NCBI GenBank assembly: GCA_964654285.1
Contig: CAZZJC010000030.1
Location: forward strand, 1-64,000
Length of the DNA stretch: 64,000 nt
Origin: BJHQ01 sp964654285
Lineage (GTDB): Bacteria > Planctomycetota > UBA11346
Direction: 5' to 3'
Shown here: positions 49,052-56,195 of the stretch, in pieces
How positions within the stretch are numbered: position 1 is the first letter of the stretch
How the letters are laid out: each line of letters opens with the position of its first letter
Notes under the pieces: generated by a model
Seen by the model: only the letters and a program-made list of their open reading frames with translations
Told to the model about the DNA's origin: nothing
Databases searched by the model: none
Translations under genes and position numbers: made by a program

Positions 49052-50758
49052 GTGCCTTCGCGCGAGTCGCCGCGGGCGATCCCGGTCCAGCGTCCCGCGA
49101 CCCTGAGTTCGCAGGCGCGCCTGATCAGCCTGTTCCGGCTGCTGCTGGTCGTGCTCGCCCTCGGCGTCTGCGTCCTGTTCGTCAGCGGTCTGCGCGGCGC
49201 CAATCCGGGTCGGCTGCCGCTCGCCCTCGGCATCCTGGTGGTGGCGGTGGCCTGTTCCGCCGGCGCGATTGCGATGTGGTCGGCGTATATCCGCCATCGC
49301 TGGGTGCTGGCGTTCCACCTGGTGTTCGATCTGGCCTGGGTCGGCCTGGTGATCTACGGTACGGGCGGGGTCGCCTCTACCGGGGTGATCCTGCTCTTCG
49401 CGGTGGTGCTGATCGGCAATCTCGTGCTGCCCGGCGTCGCCCCGTTCCTGCTGCCGACGGTCGCCGGCCTGGTGCTGTCCTTGCAGGCGGCGTTGTACCT
49501 GGGCGACAACCACCCCATCCCGCATGAGGTCGCCGCCGCCCGGCCCGACCTCGTCGGCACCAATCGCATCCTCGGGAATCTCGCGCTCCAGGTCGGGGCG
49601 ATCTTCGTCGTCGATCTGCTCGGGCAGTTCCTCGCCCGCCGCCTGCGCGAGCAGCAGCGTTACACCGGCGAGGTGCTCGATCAGCTCGGTGAAGGCGTGC
49701 TCGCGATCGATCGCTCCGGGATCGTGGTCTACGTCAACGCCGAGGCCGTGCGCCTCCTGGACCTGCATCGCCATGGGGATTCGCCGCTTGCCGACCTGAC
49801 CGACCAGCCGGTCGAGCGCCTGCTGGCCGGCCAGGCCCTGGCGCCGGTGCTGGCCCTCGTACAGGGGGAACGCGTGCCGGCCCTGGAGCGTTTCGAGGGC
49901 TTCGCCGGACGCTCCCTGGTGCTGCGGGTCACCGGCCTGGTCGGCGCCAACGGACGGCCGCTCGGACGGACGCTGCTCATCGCCGACGAGACGCGGCTCA
50001 GGATCCTGGAGGAGAACGCCCGTCGCAGCGAGCATCTCGCCTCGCTGGGCGAGATGGCCGCCGGCATCGCCCACGAGGTGCGCAATCCCCTCACCAGCCT
50101 GCGCGGCTGCGCCCAGGAGGTCGCCGACATCTGCGCCAAGCTCGGCAATCCCGACGCCGCTGCGCTGGCCGGGATCATGGTCGATGAGAGCGACCGGCTC
50201 GGGCGCATCGTCGGGGATTTCCTGTCGTTGTCGCGCCTGCGGGATCCCAAGCGGGCGGAAGTCGATCTTGAACCGATCATCGCCTCGATCGAGCGGATGG
50301 CGCAGGCCCGTCGCGATCTGCCGCCCGGCATCGCCATGGTGTTCTCGGTGGCGCCCGACTGCCTGCCGCTCGACGCCGATGCCGACCAGGTGCGCCAGCT
50401 TCTCGCCAACCTGATCAACAATGCGCTCGATGCCGTGCGTGCCACGCCCCAGCCGCGCATCGAGTGCCGGGTGCAGATGGCCGACGAATCCGCCCTGAAC
50501 GGCGCGGCGGTGCGCATCACCGTGTCCGACAACGGCATCGGCATTCCAGCGGAATTGCAGGAACGCATCTTCACGCCGTTCTTCAGCACCAAGGCCCAGG
50601 GTACCGGACTCGGACTCAGCCTGGTCAATCGCATCGTGCGGCAGCACGAGGGCGTCCTGGGGCTGAGCAGCCAGCCCGGGCAGGGGACGACGATCACCAT
50701 CGACCTGCCGGCACGCACCGGTACCGCCGATTTCCGCCGCGCCCTCGGCGCGCAGTGA
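49052..50758 (+). CDS. pilS: PilS-like sensor histidine kinase
   Basis: A membrane histidine kinase (568 residues from this GTG). Six hydrophobic helices lie at about residues 20-180. A PAS-like domain follows (VLDQLGEGVLAIDRSGIVVYVNAEAV), then a dimerisation domain with the phosphorylated His in GIAHEVRNPLTSLRG near 345. The ATPase motifs are LLANLINNALDAV (N box), DNGIGIP (G1), IFTPFFSTKAQGTGLGLSLV (F/G2). The layout matches PilS of PilSR, which controls pilin expression, and the neighbour is pilC. Its partner regulator is not here. A TTG at 49037 overlapping the pilC stop is an alternative start. Confidence 0.87.
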   Translation: MPSRESPRAIPVQRPATLSSQARLISLFRLLLVVLALGVCVLFVSGLRGANPGRLPLALGILVVAVACSAGAIAMWSAYIRHRWVLAFHLVFDLAWVGLVIYGTGGVASTGVILLFAVVLIGNLVLPGVAPFLLPTVAGLVLSLQAALYLGDNHPIPHEVAAARPDLVGTNRILGNLALQVGAIFVVDLLGQFLARRLREQQRYTGEVLDQLGEGVLAIDRSGIVVYVNAEAVRLLDLHRHGDSPLADLTDQPVERLLAGQALAPVLALVQGERVPALERFEGFAGRSLVLRVTGLVGANGRPLGRTLLIADETRLRILEENARRSEHLASLGEMAAGIAHEVRNPLTSLRGCAQEVADICAKLGNPDAAALAGIMVDESDRLGRIVGDFLSLSRLRDPKRAEVDLEPIIASIERMAQARRDLPPGIAMVFSVAPDCLPLDADADQVRQLLANLINNALDAVRATPQPRIECRVQMADESALNGAAVRITVSDNGIGIPAELQERIFTPFFSTKAQGTGLGLSLVNRIVRQHEGVLGLSSQPGQGTTITIDLPARTGTADFRRALGAQ

Positions 50759-50791
50759 TGAACGGGGACGAGATCGCATCGCCGGAGTCGG

Positions 50792-50893
50792 TAGCGCCGG
50801 CTTCAGTCGGCTGGGACGTCGGGCTTCAGCCCGACGATTGCGTCGACCGCGTGGGCTGAAGCCCACGCTCCGTGCCGGCTGAAGCCGGCGCTA
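50792..50893. repeat. Long imperfect palindrome built of GCCGGCTTCAGC units
   Basis: TAGCGCCGGCTTCAG (50792) pairs with CCGGCTGAAGCCGGCGCTA (ending 50893). Inside lie two more palindromes (GGGCTTCAGCCC; GTGGGCTGAAGCCCAC). The 321-base gap between pilS and the next gene holds this element and otherwise nothing recognised. The structure resembles multi-hairpin REP/BIME elements. Confidence 0.85.
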
Positions 50894-51079
50894 CAATGTA
50901 CCAGGTGATTTGGCGCGAATCCTTACCAGGACTTCGGCGGTCGGCTTGATCATTCGGCGGCAAACGAATCTCATTGGCCACTGGTGCGGCCCGAAGTCAC
51001 AGCGAATTCCGGGGCCGGCGTCCGGGGATCTGCTGAAGCGAACGGATTGCTTTCAACCGTTCCGGTCCACCATCCCGGC

Positions 51080-51880
51080 ATGCAGCTCGAACGTGAGTTG
51101 GCAGTCGCCATCGCCGCCGCCCAGGCCGCCGGCCGGGTCGCGGCCCAGGCCCAGGCCACCACGCCGCGACGCGACAAGCCCGATGGTTCGCCCGTGTCCG
51201 ACGCCGATGTCGCGGCCGAGACCGAGATCCGCCGCCATCTCGCATCGGCATTTCCACAGGATGCGATCCTGGGCGAGGAGACCGCCGATGATGCCCTGCG
51301 CCTTGGGAACCGCCGGCTGTGGATCACCGATCCGATCGATGGCACCCGCGACTTTCTGGCCGGACAGCGCGACTGGGCGGTGCAGTTGGCGCTGGCGATC
51401 GACGGCGAGCTGGCGCTGGGGGTCCTCGATCTGCCTGGATACGGGGCCTGCGTCGCCGGCATCGTCGGCGTGGGCGCCTTCCTCTGCGTCGGCGACCGGC
51501 GGGAAGCGCTGGTGCCCGCGCCGGTCCAGCGCAATCGCCTGATCTGCAGCCGCAGCGAACGCAACCGGGCCGGGGTCGAGGCGGTGCTGCGCGCCCTGCC
51601 CGAATTCACCTGGCTGCCGACCTCGTCGGTCGGGGCGAAGGTGTGGCTCATGTTGCGCGGCGAGGCCGACCTGTTCGTGCATCCGCGCCCGATCGCCGAA
51701 TGGGATGTCGCCGCCCCGGCTGCGGTGCTGCGCGCGGCCGGTGGCATCGCCACCGATCTCGCGGGCGGCGCCTTGCGCTTCAACACCGCTTCCGGCAAAT
51801 GCCCCGGTCTGTCCTTCAGCCGGCGCGACGACCACGCGGCCCTGGTCGCCCGCCTGGCCTCGGGTGGGGTGAGGGCCTAG
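51080..51880 (+). CDS. Inositol monophosphatase family protein (IMPase / CysQ-like)
   Basis: A 266-residue Mg-dependent phosphatase. Metal-binding motifs are GEET near residue 70, DPIDGTRDFLAG near 90 and EWDVAAPAAVLRAAGG near 210, all complete. Relatives hydrolyse inositol phosphate, 3'-phosphoadenosine 5'-phosphate or histidinol phosphate. The DPIDGTRDF form with a short protein is compatible with CysQ or IMPase, so the substrate is left open. It is preceded by the repeat-filled spacer and followed by a lipoprotein gene. Confidence 0.88.
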   Translation: MQLERELAVAIAAAQAAGRVAAQAQATTPRRDKPDGSPVSDADVAAETEIRRHLASAFPQDAILGEETADDALRLGNRRLWITDPIDGTRDFLAGQRDWAVQLALAIDGELALGVLDLPGYGACVAGIVGVGAFLCVGDRREALVPAPVQRNRLICSRSERNRAGVEAVLRALPEFTWLPTSSVGAKVWLMLRGEADLFVHPRPIAEWDVAAPAAVLRAAGGIATDLAGGALRFNTASGKCPGLSFSRRDDHAALVARLASGGVRA

Positions 51881-51958
51881 AGCCAGGCGATGGGACGGTC
51901 GTCCATCCAACCGCCGCTGCCGGTTGCCCCGCGATCGACCGTCCGCCAGGGTCGGTCC

Positions 51959-52549
51959 ATGCGGCTTGCCATGCTGGGTTTCGCGGTCCTGATCGTGTTG
52001 GCGGGGTGCCAATCCGGTCCGCGTGCCGCCTTCGACCAGACCGAAGCAGACGCCGTCGCCTGGTGGATCGAGGACGTGTCGCGCGGAGTCCCCCGCCGTC
52101 CCGGGGAACTCGAGCTGGACGACGCCAGCCCGGGCCTCCTTCGCCTCGCTGCCTGGGCCAAGGGGGCCGATACCGATGCCGGGTGGCAGCCGCCTGACCG
52201 GATCGCGGCCCGGCGCCGGCGATATGGTACCTTGCGCGCCGCATTCGCCCAGGGTTCGGTGGTGATGCAGCCGGGCACTGGTCTGGTCGCGCCCCGGCCG
52301 GGCTTGCCGGCCGGCGACGACCAGGCCGCCGCGGCGGTGGCCGACCGGGAAAACGATGATCGGCGCTACCTCGACGCCCTGGTGCTGGCGTTGGTCCAGG
52401 CCTCGCCCGGACCAGCCCGCATCTTCCGCGACGCCATGCGGAGGATCCGGCGCGAACTGGATCTTGCCGCCGGCGGCGGCGAATGGCTTCCGGCGGCGAA
52501 ACCCGCGTCGCCCGACCGGTCGACCCCGCCAAGCCCGTCCACGCGCTGA
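51959..52549 (+). CDS. Predicted lipoprotein, function unknown
   Basis: A 196-residue protein with a signal peptide ending in the lipobox LAGC near residue 19 (VLIVLAGCQSG), so it should be lipid-anchored. The body is soluble and charged, with no recognised motif (VAWWIEDVSRGVPRRPGELELDD; RYLDALVLALVQASPGP) and a Pro-rich tail. The start at 51959 was chosen because it gives a proper signal peptide. It sits between the phosphatase and fumarase genes, all on the plus strand. Confidence 0.7.
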   Translation: MRLAMLGFAVLIVLAGCQSGPRAAFDQTEADAVAWWIEDVSRGVPRRPGELELDDASPGLLRLAAWAKGADTDAGWQPPDRIAARRRRYGTLRAAFAQGSVVMQPGTGLVAPRPGLPAGDDQAAAAVADRENDDRRYLDALVLALVQASPGPARIFRDAMRRIRRELDLAAGGGEWLPAAKPASPDRSTPPSPSTR

Positions 52550-52637
52550 ACCGATTCCGGGATTCCCGTCCTGCATGGATGGGCAGTGCGCCGTGCTCGG
52601 GGTTGCCAAGCGCGGCGCGGCCCGATCCTCGCGCCGC

Positions 52638-53534
52638 ATGACCGCCACCGCCACCCCGGACGCCGCCCTCGGCGCGTCCCTCCTCGAACTCATCCGCTCG
52701 ACCTCGTGCGTGCTGCCTGCCGACGTGGTGCGGGCGGTCGCCGCCGGCAAGGCGGCGGAGACGGCGGGCAGCAACGCGGCCTACGCCCTGGACGTGGTCT
52801 GCGGCAACATCGACATGGCCAAGGCGAAGAGCCAGCCGCTCTGCCAGGACACCGGTTCGATCCTGGTCTACACCAGCCTGCCGCGCGGCTACGATGTGCA
52901 CGCCTTCGAGACCGCCTTCATCGCGGCGGTGAAGCAGGCGACTAAGGTCGGCTACCTGCGCCAGAATTCGGTCGACGCGGTGACCGGCACGAACAGCGGC
53001 GACAACGTCGGCCCTGGCACGCCGAACTTCCACCACCATCAGGGTGCCGGCGACCACGTCGAGGTGCGCCTGATGCTCAAGGGAGGCGGCTGCGAGAACG
53101 TCGGCGCCCAGTACAGCCTGCCGCATCCCGACTGCGGCGGCCGCGACCTGAAGGGGGTCGAGAACGCCATCCTCGACGCCGTGCTCAAGGCCCAGGGCCA
53201 GGGCTGCGGCCCCGGCATCCTCGGCGTCTGCATCGGCGGCGACCGCGCCACCGGCTACGGCAATTCGAAAGAGCAGCTCCTGCGCCGGATCGATGACACC
53301 AACCCCGATCCGGTCCTGGCCGACCTGGAACAACGCATCGTCGCCAAGGCCAACCGCAGCGGCATCGGTCCGATGGGATTCGGCGGCGCGACGACGCTGC
53401 TCGGGTGCAAGATCGGCAAGCTCAACCGCGTGCCGGCCAGCTTCTTCGTCTCGATCAGCTACATGTGCTGGGCGTTCCGGCGCCAGGGCGTGGCGCTGGA
53501 TGCCGCTGGCGGCATCAGCCGCTGGCTGTACTGA
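52638..53534 (+). CDS. Class I fumarate hydratase, alpha subunit (or tartrate dehydratase alpha)
   Basis: The iron-sulfur fumarase that interconverts fumarate and malate in the TCA cycle, in the two-subunit form. The 298-residue alpha subunit has the first cluster Cys in PLCQDTGSILVY, KGGGCENVGAQYSLPHPDC near residue 155, and GCGPGILGVCIGGDRATG near 195. L(+)-tartrate dehydratase shares this architecture and cannot be excluded. The start at 52638 (MTATATPD) gives the normal length; the long frame upstream is not fumarase-like. The beta subunit gene follows 27 bases later. Confidence 0.9.
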   Translation: MTATATPDAALGASLLELIRSTSCVLPADVVRAVAAGKAAETAGSNAAYALDVVCGNIDMAKAKSQPLCQDTGSILVYTSLPRGYDVHAFETAFIAAVKQATKVGYLRQNSVDAVTGTNSGDNVGPGTPNFHHHQGAGDHVEVRLMLKGGGCENVGAQYSLPHPDCGGRDLKGVENAILDAVLKAQGQGCGPGILGVCIGGDRATGYGNSKEQLLRRIDDTNPDPVLADLEQRIVAKANRSGIGPMGFGGATTLLGCKIGKLNRVPASFFVSISYMCWAFRRQGVALDAAGGISRWLY

Positions 53535-53561
53535 ACTTCACGTTTTCCCTAGGACTCCGCC

Positions 53562-54134
53562 ATGGCCGTCATCAGCATCACCACCCCCCTCGACGAGGCG
53601 ACCGTCCGCGCCCTGAAGGTCGGCGACACGGTCGAACTCACCGGCCGGGTCTACACCGGCCGCGATGCGGCCCACCATCGCATGCATGCAGGCACCCCGC
53701 CGCCCGTCGACCTGCGCGGCGCCGTGATCTACCACTGCGGCCCGGTGATGGTGCAGGAGAACGGCCGCTGGGTCTGCAAGGCGGCCGGACCGACGACCTC
53801 CAGCCGCGAGGAGCCCTACCAGTGGGAGGTCATGCGCGACCACGGCATCCGCGGCGTGATCGGCAAGGGCGGCATGGGTCCGAAGACCCTGGACGGATGC
53901 AAAAAATACGGTTGCGTCTACCTGCACGCCATCGGTGGCGCGGCCCAGATCTGCGCCGAGCGCATCACCCGCGTCGACGGCGTCGACTGGATGGACCTCG
54001 GCAGCCCCGAAGCCGTCTGGCACCTCTGGGTCGTCAAATTCCCGGTCATCGTCACCATGGACAGCCACGGCGGTTCGCTGCACCAGCAGGTCTACGCCGA
54101 CTCGGCCAAGGCATTGGCGGCGTTGAAGGCGTAG
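53562..54134 (+). CDS. Class I fumarate hydratase, beta subunit (or tartrate dehydratase beta)
   Basis: The 190-residue C-terminal-type subunit, partner of the preceding gene. It has ITTPLDEATVRALKVGDTVELTG, then TGRDAAHHRM near residue 33, and the conserved GKGGMGPKTLDGCKKYGCVYLHAIGG near residues 105-130. These match the beta subunit of class I fumarase. An AGGAC stretch precedes the ATG. It is followed 14 bases later by a convergent Uma2-type gene. Confidence 0.92.
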   Translation: MAVISITTPLDEATVRALKVGDTVELTGRVYTGRDAAHHRMHAGTPPPVDLRGAVIYHCGPVMVQENGRWVCKAAGPTTSSREEPYQWEVMRDHGIRGVIGKGGMGPKTLDGCKKYGCVYLHAIGGAAQICAERITRVDGVDWMDLGSPEAVWHLWVVKFPVIVTMDSHGGSLHQQVYADSAKALAALKA

Positions 54135-54148
54135 CAGGCCAGTTCACC

Positions 54149-54682
54149 TCAGGCAAAGAACGCCCCGACCCGGCACGCGAACCCTGGCAGGTCGGGTTCC
54201 CCGCGCAGTTCATCGTTCTCGCCAAATTCCTGCACCGGACGACCAAGTGCATGGACTTCGGCGGTGCGGGTGCCGGGGTCGACGATCCAGACCTGACGCA
54301 CACCGAAGGCCAGCCAACCACGCACTTTCGCTTTGAGCTCTGACCACTCGTCGCTGGGCGAAACGACCTCGACCACCAGGACCGGGGCGCAGGTCAGAAA
54401 ACCCCGCGTCGGGGCTGTGGCGGCCTGTTCGGCAGTGAGTACCGCGACATCGGGAGCGCGAACGGTGTGCTCGTCCCAGATGAAACCGGGGTCGCAAGTC
54501 AGAACGGTGAACCCACGATCCGCACACCAACGACCAAGTATCTGGACGATGTCGCTTGAGGACCGTCCATGTTCAAATCCGGTTGGCGACATGGTGATGA
54601 TCTCTCCGTTGACGAGTTCGCACCGGCCTGAATGCCGTTCCAGGTCGGCGATGGTGGATAGTGCGGTTGCCGTGGTGGCCAT
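54149..54682 (-). CDS. Uma2-family (DUF820) putative restriction-endonuclease-fold protein
   Basis: A 177-residue protein of the Uma2 family, which has a PD-(D/E)XK nuclease fold and an unclear role. The core is CELVNGEIITMSPTGFEHG near residue 20, then RAPDVAVLTAEQ near 75, APVLVVEVVSPSDEWSELKAKVRGWLAFGVRQVWIVDP near 98-135. The D...ExV...K pattern is complete. It is a lone gene on the minus strand, and its start is 116 bases from the group II intron. Confidence 0.85.
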   Translation of the reverse strand: MATTATALSTIADLERHSGRCELVNGEIITMSPTGFEHGRSSSDIVQILGRWCADRGFTVLTCDPGFIWDEHTVRAPDVAVLTAEQAATAPTRGFLTCAPVLVVEVVSPSDEWSELKAKVRGWLAFGVRQVWIVDPGTRTAEVHALGRPVQEFGENDELRGEPDLPGFACRVGAFFA

Positions 54683-54798
54683 GGTCGGACCTCGGGTGCA
54701 TGATGACCAACTGATCGATCAGGGAAGCGCGGAGGTGCGCTTGCGCATGGGACCGCGGGCCACTGGCCCGCTCGCATGCGGCCCAGTGGGCCGCGATC

Positions 54799-55522
54799 GT
54801 GCGCCCATCAGCGCACGCATCCGTGGGGTGCGAGTCCCCACCCAGGCAGAGGCACTCCGGCCTGGTATCCGAGCCCAACTGCGGCGCCGCGAGGTTCCGT
54901 GGAGAACAGGGGGAGGAGAACTGGTGGCCCGTAGGAGGACGAACGTGGTACGGCCAGATGGTCCGGTGAGCAAGCGATCGGGGGCGAATCTGCCCAGGCG
55001 AAGCCTGATCTCCTTGGGGGGATCGATGCTGCACGACGACGGGTTGCCTGACAAGGCGTGCAGTGGGACCATCGGGTGGTTGACGACGGGACATCGGGAA
55101 GGTGCGTGTCGTGGACTGGGGATACCTGTCAGCGGCAGCGCCCCTTACGGGGAGCTGGCAGGAGACAGAGACGTCATAGTACCGAGGAAACCGGTGAAAG
55201 CCGATGGAGGGAAGGGCGTCAGGGAGATGACGAGACAGGAAGGCGTGTTGTGGAAATCATGGACGGCGGTGCGCCCAAGGCCGAACCCGTCCAAGAGGGA
55301 AACCGAACCACACGCGTTGCGCCTCCGCGCGTATCCTGCCTCAATGAGCACCCCGCGCCTGCGGCGGGACATGAAAGGAGGGGGTTTGCTGGCCCTTCTG
55401 AAGCACCACGCTCACCCCATGACTGGGGCATCAACTGGAGAGCCGTATGCGGGAAATCCGCCCGTACGGTTCGGAGGGAGGGGCGACCCGAAAGGGCCGT
55501 CCCTACCCCTCCCTACCCCTAT
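54799..55522 (+). mobile_element. ORF-less group II intron
   Basis: A ribozyme-type mobile intron. The 5' end GTGCGCCCATC (54799) fits the GTGYG consensus and pairs with GCGCAC. The domain I hallmark GGGGTGCGAGTCCCCACC follows. Domain V is at 55440-55472 (GAGCCGTATGCGGG, loop, CCGCCCGTACGGTTC), almost the consensus. Domain VI follows at about 55475-55522, ending CCCTACCCCTAT with the branch A about 7 bases from the end. In domain IV (about 55160-55435) there is no reverse transcriptase ORF, so the intron would need a protein in trans to move. It lies between uma2 and a small gene, in a non-coding gap. The 5' boundary could instead be 54828. Confidence 0.85.
55440..55472 (+). ncRNA. Group II intron domain V
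   Basis: The 33-base helix carries the catalytic AGC-type triad region (GAGCCG at the 5' strand, CGGTTC at the 3' strand) and a GAAA-type loop. It is the single most diagnostic part of the intron. Confidence 0.93.
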
Positions 55523-55584
55523 CCGGGGAAATGATCCGCGCCGCTACCGCTTGCCTGGGGCGGATTCCGGCGACAAGTTCTGGC

Positions 55585-56193
55585 ATGCCCGCCAAATCAT
55601 CCTCCAGCAAGCTCATCACGATCATCATTCTCATTCCGGTGGCCATCGCGGCCTGGTTCATTGCACCATTTTTCCTTCCCGTCTGGCGTTGGACCCATGT
55701 GGATTGGGAGGTGTTGGCCAAGGAACATGGCGTCTCGGTCGAGGTCATGCGCAAACCCTTCGCCATGGTGGTGCGCCATGCTCCACGTGGAGAAGGAGAT
55801 CCGCTCCCCTGGCAGATCGTCGAGTGCAAGCCGAAATATAATGAAGTATTTCCGCAAGAGGAAAGCGAGCATGAAGACAATTGGACCATGCTCGTCCGCT
55901 GCAACCTGATCAACGACCAATCCGGGAATCCCCCCAGCGCTTTGCTGCTTGGACCGATCCCCAATGAACGGTATTTCTCGGTCCAGGCGTATCGGATCAA
56001 ACCGGGGACCAGTCTCAACCCGGGAAAGCGTCCGCTGGTGATCTACGAAGGCTCCAGCATCGACAAGATCGGATTCCAGCGGGCGAATGGACTAGACGAG
56101 ACGATTCGGCAGGAAAATGCGAAATGGAGCAATGACGACGAGATGGAAGGCCGGGATGACGGCTATCGTGCACCTGGGAAGAATGCGGAATAG
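55585..56193 (+). CDS. Hypothetical membrane-anchored protein
   Basis: A 202-residue protein that I do not recognise. An N-terminal hydrophobic helix (residues 10-33, ITIIILIPVAIAAWFIAPFFLP) anchors it. The rest is soluble and acidic, with no recognised motif (HVDWEVLAKEHGVSVEVMRKPF; ALLLGPIPNERYFSVQAYRI). The codon use and GC are lower than in the genes before the intron. It ends 2 bases from the convergent O-antigen ligase family gene. Confidence 0.65.
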   Translation: MPAKSSSSKLITIIILIPVAIAAWFIAPFFLPVWRWTHVDWEVLAKEHGVSVEVMRKPFAMVVRHAPRGEGDPLPWQIVECKPKYNEVFPQEESEHEDNWTMLVRCNLINDQSGNPPSALLLGPIPNERYFSVQAYRIKPGTSLNPGKRPLVIYEGSSIDKIGFQRANGLDETIRQENAKWSNDDEMEGRDDGYRAPGKNAE

Positions 56194-56195
56194 GG

